This document shows positions 1 to 8,472 of a stretch of DNA of 8,669 nt, piece after piece. A program made the position numbers and the translations under genes. Each line of letters starts with the position of its first letter. Position 1 is the first letter of the stretch. The notes beneath the pieces are model-generated. The model saw nothing but the letters and a program-made list of their open reading frames with translations, was not told the origin of the DNA and made no database searches. The stretch is taken from NCBI GenBank assembly GCA_020216625.1, contig JAIUYB010000069.1:1-8669 (forward strand), read 5' to 3'. The DNA is from Desulfarculus sp. Lineage in GTDB: Bacteria > Desulfobacterota > Desulfarculia > Desulfarculales > Desulfarculaceae.

Positions 1-2137
1 CCGCGCCGGGGAAGTCGCGGCCAAAGGCGGCGAAGAGCCGGCGGTCCGCCCCCCGGAAGCCATAGATGGCCTGGTCCGGGTCGCCAATGGCCGCCAGCTG
101 GCACTGGGGGCCGGCCAGGGCGCGCAGGAACTCCACCTGGGCTGGGTTCACGTCCTGGTATTCGTCCACCAGCAGGTGCTGGAAGCGCTCGCGCCAGGTC
201 CGGGACAGGCCCGGATCGTCGCGCAGACAGAGCACCGCTCGGCGCACCAGGTCGTCCAGGTCCACGGCTCGGCGCTGGGCCAGGGCCTCCTGGTAGGCTC
301 GGAACCAGGGCCGCAGCCAGGGTTCGGACGGATCATCCACCCGTTGCTTGGCCAGGGTCAGGCACAGCCCCAGTTCGCCGGCCTTGAGACCGGCCTTTTT
401 GGCCAACTCGGCCACCAGGGCCAGACGTTCTTCTTCGTCAATGACCAGGGGCGGCCCATCCAGGGCCTGGGCCAGGACCTCGCGTCCCAGGGAATGGAAG
501 GTGCCCGCCCGGACCGCCACCCCGGCGGGGCAGGCGTCGGCCAGCCGCAGGCCCAGTTCGCCGGCGGCCTTGCGGGTGAAAGTGACCAACTGCACCCTGG
601 CGGGGTCTGCCCCGGCGGCCAGACGCTGGGCGGCGCGGGCCACCAGAAGCCGGGTCTTGCCGCTGCCTGGCCCGGCGCGCACGATCAACGGCGAACCGCT
701 GGCCTCCACCGCCGCCAATTGCTCGGGGTTCAAGCGGACAGCGGCGCCCCCCGCCGTTTTGGCCAGGGGTGGGGAAGATTCGGACGCCGAAGGCGGTTGG
801 GAGGGGGGGTTGGGCTTTTCTCGGGCCGGTTGGGGGCGCGGCTTCTCCGCTCCGCGCCAGAGCCGGCCCTGGCCGGCCAACTCCTGGCGTTCCTCCGGGG
901 CGAAGAGGCGGACCACCCCGAACTCCCCGTCGTAGCCGCCCTCCAGCCACACCCTGCCCGCGCGCATGCGGCCGATGGCCTCGGCCAGGACCGGACCGCA
1001 CACCCGCTCCAGGTCCTCCAGGCTGGCTTGGCGCAGGACGAAAAGTTCTGGCCCCAGGCGGCGGATCAAATCGGCCTGGGCCTGGAGCACCCCCTTGGTG
1101 CGGGGGCCCTTTTGCAGCGCCTCTCCCAAAACCTCGCCCAAGGGCACCAGGTATTCGAAGGTTGGCCTTCGGGCTGGACCGCCGCCCGGCGGCCGGTCGG
1201 CCAGTTCCTCCACCCGGGAGAGCACCCCCACCGTGAGGGGACCGCCGCAGACCGGGCAGCGCCCGCCCAAGCGGCGGGTCTCGGCCGGTTCCAGACGGAC
1301 GTTGCACTTGCGATGGCCGTCCAGATGGTACTTGCCCTCGTCCGGAAAGAACTCCAGGGTTCCCACGAAGCCCTTGCCCCAGGGATCGGCCAGGGCGGCG
1401 GCCAGGGCGGGGAAGGTGGGCGGACAGTCGAGCAGGTTGGCCTCCCGGGCCAGGTTGGCCGGGGAGTGGGCGTCGGAATTGCTGACCAGGGTGTAGCCGT
1501 CCAGGGCCGAGAGTCGCCAGTTCATGGCCGGATCGCTGGAGAGCCCGGTCTCCAGGGCGTGAATCTGGCCGGTGAGGTCGGCGAAGCAGTCCTCGATGCG
1601 GTCGAAGCCGCTCTTGGAGCCGAAAAGGCTGAACCAGGGGGTCCAGATGTGGGCCGGGATGCAGATCGCCCGCGGGCTGCAATCCAGCACCAACTCCACC
1701 AAATCGCGGGCGTCCAGGCCCAGGATGGGACGACCGTCACTGGTGATGTTGCCCAGGCGGCCCAGGCGCAGGTTGATCGCCTCGGCCGCGGCGAAATCGG
1801 GCAGGATCACCACCAGGTGGACCTTGCGGGTGGCCCCGTGGCGCTTGTAGATGCAACTGATCTCGCCGCTGAGCAAAAAACGCACCGGCCGTCGACAGGC
1901 CCCGGGCACCGCCTGGGCCGGGCCGCTGGTCAGCTCCGGGCGCAACACATAAGCACCATCGTCGTTTTCCACCAGCTTTTCGCGCAGTTCGGCCAGCCAG
2001 CCTGGATGGGTGCAATCGCCCGCGCCCAGCAAATCCACCCCCTTGATCTGGGCGGCTTGCCAGAGGCTCTCCGGGGTCAGGTCGCGGGCGGTGGCCCGGG
2101 AGAAGCGGGAATGGATGTGCAGGTCGGCGACGATCAT
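1..2137 (-). CDS. EndoQ-like PHP endonuclease fused to UvrD/PcrA-type helicase (3' end cut by window)
   Basis: A single open frame of 712 complete codons continues past the left edge. The first ~412 residues look like endonuclease Q, which in archaea nicks DNA 5' of deaminated bases and abasic sites. PHP metal-ligand motifs visible are DLHIHS (5-10, H7 and H9), GDCTHPGW (40-47), SGEIS (90-94, E92), AHIWTPW (162-168, H163) and SNSDAHS (219-225, D222 and H224). A zinc-site candidate follows (C278 and C294-P-V-C297), then RVEELADRP and GYDGEFG (401-407). A proline-rich linker (~413-465) leads to SF1 helicase motifs: a Q-motif-like LNPEQ (469-473), Walker A GPGSGKT (489-495), Ia VTFTRKAA (518-525), II DEYQD (658-662) and III GDPDQAIYGF (685-694). 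Motifs IV-VI lie outside the window. The ATG at 2137 places the PHP motif right at the N-terminus, as in EndoQ. No Shine-Dalgarno sequence precedes it. Family assignment is firm; the coupled repair function is inferred. Confidence 0.9.
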   Translation of the reverse strand, partial: MIVADLHIHSRFSRATARDLTPESLWQAAQIKGVDLLGAGDCTHPGWLAELREKLVENDDGAYVLRPELTSGPAQAVPGACRRPVRFLLSGEISCIYKRHGATRKVHLVVILPDFAAAEAINLRLGRLGNITSDGRPILGLDARDLVELVLDCSPRAICIPAHIWTPWFSLFGSKSGFDRIEDCFADLTGQIHALETGLSSDPAMNWRLSALDGYTLVSNSDAHSPANLAREANLLDCPPTFPALAAALADPWGKGFVGTLEFFPDEGKYHLDGHRKCNVRLEPAETRRLGGRCPVCGGPLTVGVLSRVEELADRPPGGGPARRPTFEYLVPLGEVLGEALQKGPRTKGVLQAQADLIRRLGPELFVLRQASLEDLERVCGPVLAEAIGRMRAGRVWLEGGYDGEFGVVRLFAPEERQELAGQGRLWRGAEKPRPQPAREKPNPPSQPPSASESSPPLAKTAGGAAVRLNPEQLAAVEASGSPLIVRAGPGSGKTRLLVARAAQRLAAGADPARVQLVTFTRKAAGELGLRLADACPAGVAVRAGTFHSLGREVLAQALDGPPLVIDEEERLALVAELAKKAGLKAGELGLCLTLAKQRVDDPSEPWLRPWFRAYQEALAQRRAVDLDDLVRRAVLCLRDDPGLSRTWRERFQHLLVDEYQDVNPAQVEFLRALAGPQCQLAAIGDPDQAIYGFRGADRRLFAAFGRDFPGA

Positions 2138-2223
2138 GAACCAGGAAACTACACCGTCGCGCCGCGGCCTGGCAAGGGCCGCATGACCCAGGCGTATGAT
2201 GGTGTTTTTCCGGGCCGCCGGGC

Positions 2224-2252
2224 TTGAGTCCACTGTCCGGAAATGCTACAAT
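2224..2252 (+). promoter_or_regulatory. Sigma70-type promoter of the plus-strand signalling cluster
   Basis: The -35 element TTGAGT (2224-2229) is separated by 17 bp from the -10 element TACAAT (2247-2252, five of six consensus bases). TGC directly before the -10 gives an extended -10 (TGn). Transcription would start near 2259, leaving a leader of about 57 nt before the ATG at 2317. It lies in the 179-bp divergent gap between the EndoQ-helicase gene and the small-protein gene. Prediction from sequence only. Confidence 0.6.
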
Positions 2253-2316
2253 TGCCGCGTCTTTTCTCTTCACCGGCCGGGCCTTCGCGCCCGACCGTCT
2301 CGCCGGGAGGTTCGTC

Positions 2317-2501
2317 ATGCCCGCCGATCCCGCCTGGACCCGCTGCCTGCACCTCAGCGCCGGCACCTGCCCCCAGCTTTTCATCGAGGGCAAGGGTCTG
2401 TCCGGGGCCGAGTCTCCCCGGCCGGAGCTGACCCAGGACCTTACCCTGGAGCGCCTGGCCCTGTCTTGCCGGCAATGCCATCTGGCTCCCGAACCGGCCC
2501 A

Positions 2502-2505
<4 letters not shown>
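2317..2505 (+). CDS. Small cysteine-containing protein of unknown function (62 aa)
   Basis: I do not recognise a named family. The protein has C10, H12 and C18 near the N-terminus and C51-R-Q-C54-H55 near the C-terminus, a spacing that could bind zinc or an iron-sulfur cluster. There is no signal peptide or membrane segment, so it is probably cytoplasmic. The start at 2317 is supported by GGGAGG at 2305-2310, six bases upstream. Earlier in-frame starts would fall in or before the predicted promoter. The stop codon overlaps the start of the response-regulator gene in the ATGA arrangement (2502-2505), which suggests translational coupling and perhaps a related role. The CxxCH string is the heme c signature, but without export that reading is unlikely. 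Existence of the gene is well supported by the ribosome site and overlap; its function is unknown. Confidence 0.7.
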
Positions 2506-3950
<1,445 letters not shown>

Positions 3951-3991
3951 GCTAGACTGGAGGCATCCGCTCCACCACGCCGGAGGATGGC

Positions 3992-5827
3992 ATGCGCCTG
4001 CGGACCCTGCGCCAACGCTTCCTGGTGCTCCTGCTCTTGCCGGTGCTGCTGTTGCTGGGAATCGCCGGACTGGTTGGCTTCTGGCAATTGCACGAACGCC
4101 TTCTGGAGCAATGGCGCGAATCGGCCCTGTTCAGCCTGGAGGAGGCCGCCCACGTCATCGACATGCGCCTGGCCCGACCGGGAGAAACGCTGAAGGTGGT
4201 GGCCGATCTCCAGGCCGGCCGCGAGCTGCCGGCCGAACAGTGGCAAGCGCTGCTGGCCAAGGTGCCGGGGGTGGTGCGGGCCAAGGTCGAGCCGGAGCCT
4301 TCCTCCGCGGCGGATGGCGCCCCGGAGATGGCCCCTCATCCCGGCGGACGCGGGCCTAGCGGCGGCCTGGGCCGGGGCATGGGCTTGGGCATGGGCGATC
4401 CGGGCGCGCCATCCGCCGATGCCGCCCAACCCAGGGGCCGACGGGGCATGCGCTTCCAGCAGGTGCGACCGGCCCAGGTGGCGGGCCCTGAGTTCTCCAC
4501 CGCGGAATCGGCCAACCTGGTCACCCTCTCCTACCAGATCCAGGACGATCAGGGTCGACCCAGCGGGAAGGTGGAGCTGATCATGGCCCTGGAGTTCTTC
4601 TTGGAGGGGCTTCAGGCCCTGCACTGGTGGCAGACCAGCCAGGTGCTTTTGGTGGACCGTCAGGGCCGCATCCTGACCTCCCACGGCTATGACCAGCCGC
4701 GAAGCGGCATCCTGGGCCAGAACGGCGACCCCCTGGAGAGCCAGACCCTGGCCGCCCTGCGACAGAGCGATTCCGGCACCCTGCTCTCCGGCCATCCCGC
4801 CCGCCGGGTCAGCGGCTTCTTCGCCCTCAAGCTGGCCCCCTGGCGTCTGGTGCTCACCGCCCCCGGCGATCGGGTCCTGGCCCCGGTCTTCAGCTTCCTT
4901 GCCGTCTACGGTCTGGCGCTGGTCTTCTCCCTGGGTTGCGTGGGCCTGATCATATTGGCCGTCACCCGGGGCATCACCAAGCGGGTGGCGGTCCTGGGCC
5001 AGGCGGCGGCGCGGGTCTCCAGGGGCGACTACGCCGAGGTGGAGCCCGACGAATGTTGCGACGAGGTGGGCCAGTTGGCGATGGGCTTCAATCTAATGCT
5101 GGCCGGTCTGCGGGAGCGCGACTACATCAAGGACACCTTCGGCCGCTACGTGGACGAGGAGGTGGCCCGCAAGCTGATGAGCCGGCCCGAGGCCCGCCGC
5201 CTGGGTGGTGAGCAGCGCTCGGTGGCCATCCTGCTGACCGACGTGCGCGGCTTCACCCAAGTCTGCGAGCGCCTCAGTCCCGAACAGACCATCGCGGTGG
5301 TCAACCGCTATCTGGAAGGCATCATCAACGCCATTCAGGGGCACCAGGGCATCATCGTGGACTTTTTGGGCGACGCGGCCCTGGCCTTTTTCGACACCCT
5401 TGACCAGCCCATCGAGCAGGCGGTGCGCCGGGCCCTGTGCTGCTCGCTGGAGGTGCGCCAGGCCAGCCAGGATTTCAACTGCCAGGCCCGCCAGGAGGGC
5501 TTGCCCGAGTTGGCCACAGCCATCGCCTTGAACGCCGGCGAGGTGGTGGTGGGCAACATCGGCAGCAAGGCCCGCACCAAGTACGGCATCGTGGGCGGAC
5601 CGGTCAACCTCACCGCCCGCCTGCAGACCCTGGCCGAGGGCGGCGAGATCATCGTCTCCGACCAGTTCCTGGCCTTGGCCGGACCAGCGGTGAAGGTGGA
5701 AAAGAGCCTCTGCGCCCTGGTCAAGGGCTTCCCGGAGCCGGTCAACGCCCATGTGGTCTCGCCCCAGCAGGATTGCGGGCTGGTGATGGGTGACGACTGC
5801 CGCCTGAGCCAGCTCGGCCGGGCCTGA
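3992..5827 (+). CDS. Membrane-bound class III adenylate/guanylate cyclase with HAMP domain
   Basis: The 611-residue protein should make a cyclic nucleotide, most likely cAMP, in response to an extracytoplasmic signal. A first membrane helix (~9-31) and a second (~298-325) enclose a periplasmic sensing region that is unrecognised apart from a Gly/Met/Pro-rich stretch (~112-152). A HAMP linker follows (~326-378), then the cyclase connector with FGRYVDEEV (383-391), then the catalytic domain (~405-590). D417 (in LLTDVRGFT) and D461 (in DFLGDAALAFF) are the two metal-binding aspartates. N539 and R543 (VNLTARL) supply the transition-state residues. The positions that normally hold the substrate-selecting Lys and Asp are D457 and G536, so nucleotide specificity is not certain. 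The start is set by GGAGG at 3982-3986, five bases before ATG. The gene lies 41 bp behind the response regulator, probably in one operon, and ends before the convergent hairpin. Confidence 0.92.
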   Translation: MRLRTLRQRFLVLLLLPVLLLLGIAGLVGFWQLHERLLEQWRESALFSLEEAAHVIDMRLARPGETLKVVADLQAGRELPAEQWQALLAKVPGVVRAKVEPEPSSAADGAPEMAPHPGGRGPSGGLGRGMGLGMGDPGAPSADAAQPRGRRGMRFQQVRPAQVAGPEFSTAESANLVTLSYQIQDDQGRPSGKVELIMALEFFLEGLQALHWWQTSQVLLVDRQGRILTSHGYDQPRSGILGQNGDPLESQTLAALRQSDSGTLLSGHPARRVSGFFALKLAPWRLVLTAPGDRVLAPVFSFLAVYGLALVFSLGCVGLIILAVTRGITKRVAVLGQAAARVSRGDYAEVEPDECCDEVGQLAMGFNLMLAGLRERDYIKDTFGRYVDEEVARKLMSRPEARRLGGEQRSVAILLTDVRGFTQVCERLSPEQTIAVVNRYLEGIINAIQGHQGIIVDFLGDAALAFFDTLDQPIEQAVRRALCCSLEVRQASQDFNCQARQEGLPELATAIALNAGEVVVGNIGSKARTKYGIVGGPVNLTARLQTLAEGGEIIVSDQFLALAGPAVKVEKSLCALVKGFPEPVNAHVVSPQQDCGLVMGDDCRLSQLGRA

Positions 5828-5893
5828 GCCGCCGGCCGGTCCCGGCGTCGGGCCTGGCCGCGAATCTCCCCCGCCCCTGCTCTTCCAGCCAAA

Positions 5894-5922
5894 GCAAGGG
5901 CGGGGATCGACCCCGCCCTTGC
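5894..5922. terminator. Bidirectional hairpin terminator between cyclase gene and cydB
   Basis: A perfect 12-bp inverted repeat, GCAAGGGCGGGG and its complement, flanks a five-base loop. It sits between the convergent ends of the cyclase gene (stop at 5827) and cydB (stop at 5958). Read on the minus strand it is followed by TTTGG, a short T run. Read on the plus strand no T tract follows, so termination of the cyclase transcript may be weaker or factor-assisted. Confidence 0.7.
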
Positions 5923-5957
5923 CCAGCCGCCGGAGGATGAAACCCACCCGCGCCTTC

Positions 5958-6983
5958 TCAGTAGGCCTCCTCGTAGGCCAGATCCTGGTCGGTGATCTTG
6001 TGGCTGAAGGTCGCATAGGCCCAGGCTTGGTAGGCCAGCACGATCGGAACCATCACCAAGGCCACCCCTAGCATGATCTTCAGGGTCAGGGGGCTGGAGG
6101 AGGAATTGGTGACGGTCATGGACCAGGCCGGGTTCAGGCTGCTGGGCAGTAGGTTGGGATAGAGTCCGGCCACCCCGAACAAGGTGCAGCCCACGATCAT
6201 GATGGACGAGGCCCCCCAGGCCTTCCACCACGCACCTTGGGCCATGAACACACGGCTCAAGAGCAGGCCGGCCACCGCCAACAGCGGCAGGATCCACAGC
6301 CAGATGTAGGTCAGATAGTTGGCCCAGAGCCGGGTGTAGAACCAAGTGGCCGCCAGGAAGACCACCGCCACCACCAGGAGGACGGGCCAGATCTTCTTGG
6401 CCATGGCCTGGGCGCGGACCTCCAGCTCGCCGCTGGCCTTGATGGCCAGCCACAGGCTGCCGTGGGTCATGAACAACAACACGAAGAGGATCCCGCCCAA
6501 CAGGCCATAGGGATTGAGCAAGGTGAACAGGGTCCCTTGATAAACGCCCTTCTGGTCGATGGGGATGCCCATGAAGATGTTGGCGAAGGCCACGCCCAGC
6601 AACAGTGCCGGCAGGAAGCTGCCCAGCCAGAGGCAGGCGTCCCAGATCGACTTCCAGGCCGGGCTTTCGACCTTGCCCCGGAACTCAAAAGCCACCCCGC
6701 GCAGGATCAGCGCGAAAAGGAGCAGCATCAGGGCCGAGTAGAGGGAGCTGAACATCACCGCGTAGGTGCCGGGAAACGCGGCGAAGGTGACCCCGCCGGC
6801 GGTGATCAGCCAGACCTCGTTGCCATCCCAAAAGGGGCCCATGGCGTTGTAGATGACGCGTTTGTCCTGCTCGCTCTTGCCCAGGGCCGGCAACAGCGCG
6901 CCCAGGCCCAGGTCGAAGCCGTCCAGCATGAAATAAACCGCCCACAGGACGCCCCAAAGCACGAACCAGATGGTTTCCAACAT
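5958..6983 (-). CDS. cydB: Cytochrome bd quinol oxidase subunit II
   Basis: This 341-residue polytopic inner-membrane protein pairs with CydA to form cytochrome bd, which oxidises quinol and reduces O2 to water. Family motifs are clear: DGFDLGLGALLP (21-32), GPFWDGNEVWLI (49-60), RGVAFEFRGK (95-104), a conserved central region with FALILRG, and TNSSSSPLTLK (292-302) near the C-terminus. About eight to nine hydrophobic segments cover nearly the whole length, normal for CydB. The start is supported by GGGGAGG at 6992-6998, eight bases upstream of ATG. Only 21 bp separate it from the cydA stop, so the two genes form one operon. No cydX-like small membrane ORF was seen between its stop and the terminator hairpin, and no cydCD gene lies in the window. 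Identification is secure. Confidence 0.97.
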   Translation of the reverse strand: MLETIWFVLWGVLWAVYFMLDGFDLGLGALLPALGKSEQDKRVIYNAMGPFWDGNEVWLITAGGVTFAAFPGTYAVMFSSLYSALMLLLFALILRGVAFEFRGKVESPAWKSIWDACLWLGSFLPALLLGVAFANIFMGIPIDQKGVYQGTLFTLLNPYGLLGGILFVLLFMTHGSLWLAIKASGELEVRAQAMAKKIWPVLLVVAVVFLAATWFYTRLWANYLTYIWLWILPLLAVAGLLLSRVFMAQGAWWKAWGASSIMIVGCTLFGVAGLYPNLLPSSLNPAWSMTVTNSSSSPLTLKIMLGVALVMVPIVLAYQAWAYATFSHKITDQDLAYEEAY

Positions 6984-7004
6984 GGCGCTAACCTCCCCTT
7001 CCCC

Positions 7005-8318
7005 TTAGTTGGCCTTGACCGGCGCGGGACCCTTGCGGGCGTTGCGGAAAATCAGCCAGAAGGCGGCGGCGCCCAACAGGCCGTAGATCAGGATGAAGGC
7101 CACCAGGGTGGTTGCCACCTGGCTGACCGCCACCGGGCTGGCCGCGTCGGCGGTGCGCATCATCCCCCACACAATCCAGGGCTGGCGTCCCACCTCCGCC
7201 ACCAGCCAACCGGCCTCCAGGGCCAGGTAGGGCAGCGGGATCAGCCAGGGCAGCAGCTTGAGCAGCTTGGGGCTGGACTGGGGGTCCTTGCGCTTAAGGA
7301 AGGCCCAGATGGAGACCAGGATGAACAGGGCGCCCAGGCCCACCATCAGACGGAAGCCCAGATAGGTGGGCAGCACCGGCGGCCGGTCCTTGACCGGGAA
7401 GTCCTTGAGGCCCTTGACCTCGGCGCTGAAATCGCCGAAAGCCAGGAAGGATAGCGCCCCGGGGATGGGCAGGGCCTCCACGCTGTTGCGGGCGTTTTTC
7501 TGATCAGGCCAGAGCAGCAGGTACATCGGCGCGGCCTTGGTGGTCTCCCACAGGCCCTCCATGGCCGCCAGCTTGGTGGGCTGCTTCTCGGCCACCTCCT
7601 TGCCACTCAGGTCGCCGTTGATGGCCACGAAGATGCTGAAGATCAACGCCCAGATCGCGGCCAGCTTGAAGCTCTTCTTGAACAGATCCACCTCGTTGCC
7701 CCGCAGCAGGTGCCAGGCGCTGATGCCCATCACAAAGAAGGCGGCCAGGATGTAGGCTCCACTCAGGGTGTGCACGAACTCCAGGATGGCCCATTTCTGG
7801 GTGACGATGGCCAAGAAATCATCCAGCTCGGCCCGGCCGTTGCGGATCACGTAACCCACCGGATGCTGCATGAAGCTGTTGGCGGCCAGGATCCAGTAGG
7901 CGCTGAGGTTGCTGGCGATGGCCACCAGCCAGATGGTGGTGGCGTGCAGCTTGGGCGAGAGCTTGTTCCACCCGAAAACCCAGACCGCGATGAAGGTGGA
8001 CTCCAGGAAGAAGGCCAGGGTCGCCTCCACCGCCAGCAGCGAACCGAAGATGTCGCCCACATACTGGCTGTAGCGGCTCCAGTTGGTGCCGAACTGGAAC
8101 TCCAGGGTGATGCCGGTCACCACCCCGACGGCGAAGTTGATGAGGAACAGCTTGCCCCAGAACTTGGCCATCCGTTTGTAATCCTCGTCGCCGCTGGTTA
8201 CATAGCGGGTTTCCATGATGGCGGTGAGCAGCGAGAGGCCCAGAGTGAGGGGAACGAAAAGGAAGTGGAAGAAGGTGGCGGCCGCGAATTGCAGCCTGGA
8301 CAGCATCAGGACGTCCAT
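7005..8318 (-). CDS. cydA: Cytochrome bd quinol oxidase subunit I
   Basis: This is the heme-bearing inner-membrane subunit of cytochrome bd (437 residues from this start). The visible ligands and key residues are H18 (high-spin heme, aligned with E. coli H19), H183 (in EFVHTLSGAY, aligned with E. coli H186), M325 (in FRLMVGLG, aligned with E. coli M393), E98 and E106 (in VEATLAFFLEST), and K249/E254 in the quinol loop (QPTKLAAMEGLWE). The GRQPW signature is at 377-381. The segment between GLWE and FRLMVG is shorter than in E. coli, giving the short Q-loop type. Two starts are possible: the ATG at 8318 lies nine bases from GGAGG (8328-8332), while an in-frame ATG at 8324 lies only three bases away. 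I prefer 8318 for spacing and because the N-terminus then matches E. coli length. The gene heads the cydAB operon behind a Fur-like operator. Confidence 0.97.
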   Translation of the reverse strand: MDVLMLSRLQFAAATFFHFLFVPLTLGLSLLTAIMETRYVTSGDEDYKRMAKFWGKLFLINFAVGVVTGITLEFQFGTNWSRYSQYVGDIFGSLLAVEATLAFFLESTFIAVWVFGWNKLSPKLHATTIWLVAIASNLSAYWILAANSFMQHPVGYVIRNGRAELDDFLAIVTQKWAILEFVHTLSGAYILAAFFVMGISAWHLLRGNEVDLFKKSFKLAAIWALIFSIFVAINGDLSGKEVAEKQPTKLAAMEGLWETTKAAPMYLLLWPDQKNARNSVEALPIPGALSFLAFGDFSAEVKGLKDFPVKDRPPVLPTYLGFRLMVGLGALFILVSIWAFLKRKDPQSSPKLLKLLPWLIPLPYLALEAGWLVAEVGRQPWIVWGMMRTADAASPVAVSQVATTLVAFILIYGLLGAAAFWLIFRNARKGPAPVKAN

Positions 8319-8348
8319 GCTCATGGCCCTCCGTTAAGGTTGGCGTTT

Positions 8349-8369
8349 CGATAATGGTATCTATTATCG
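8349..8369. promoter_or_regulatory. Palindromic Fur/PerR-like operator over the cydA -10 element
   Basis: Perfect 7-bp arms CGATAAT and ATTATCG are separated by seven bases. The inner 19 bp, GATAATGGTATCTATTATC (8350-8368), match the classical E. coli Fur box GATAATGATAATCATTATC at 15 of 19 positions by direct comparison. It spans the -10 element and the predicted start of cydAB transcription, a position suited to repression. Which Fur-family protein (Fur, PerR or another) would bind cannot be told from sequence. An unrelated dimeric repressor is possible. FNR (TTGAT-N4-ATCAA) and Rex (TTGTGA-N8-TCACAA) patterns do not fit. Confidence 0.55.
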
Positions 8370-8390
8370 TATTGCCGTTCGCGCTGTCAA
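8363..8390 (-). promoter_or_regulatory. Sigma70-type promoter of cydAB
   Basis: Read on the minus strand, a perfect -35 TTGACA (8385-8390) is followed after 16 bp by the -10 GATAAT (8363-8368, five of six consensus bases). Transcription would start near 8356, giving a leader of about 30-38 nt to the cydA start codons, with the GGAGG ribosome site at 8328-8332 in it. This is the best sigma70 promoter in the window. Its -10 element is contained in the palindromic operator described separately. Confidence 0.7.
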
Positions 8391-8472
8391 GGCATTTTCC
8401 TCCTTGAGGTCCATGCCCATTGGGGCGCCAGCCAAGCTATATGAATTTAATTGTAAAACCGGAGGTAGGGAG

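Noticed and set aside
2164..2182. GC-rich hairpin (GCGGCC...GGCCGC) in the divergent intergenic region
   Set aside because: Short stem with one wobble pair, no adjacent T tract, and upstream of both genes; likely chance in GC-rich DNA.
2164..2190. Possible sigma54 -24/-12 promoter (TGGCA...GC) before the signalling cluster
   Set aside because: Spacing between the GG and GC dinucleotides is two bases off the required distance, and a better sigma70 promoter lies downstream.
176..2227. Long open frame on the plus strand opposite the EndoQ-helicase gene
   Set aside because: It is antisense to a gene with many family motifs, has a Gln/Gly/Ala-rich composition typical of GC-rich shadow frames, and shows no recognisable domain.
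2467..2481. CxxCH heme c motif in the small protein
   Set aside because: No signal peptide or membrane anchor for export to where heme c is attached; the extra Cys/His residues fit metal binding better.
3958..3989. Small CATCC/GGATG inverted repeat that could mask the cyclase ribosome site
   Set aside because: Only five base pairs with a long loop; too weak to claim regulation.
6237..7454. Long open frame on the plus strand opposite cydB and cydA
   Set aside because: Antisense to two securely identified membrane-protein genes; its Gln/His/Gly-rich, featureless product is a codon-bias artefact.
8385..8405. AAGGAGG followed by ATG-CCT-TGA just upstream of the cydA promoter (minus strand)
   Set aside because: A two-codon frame overlapping the -35 element and upstream of the predicted transcription start; no evidence that it is a leader peptide.
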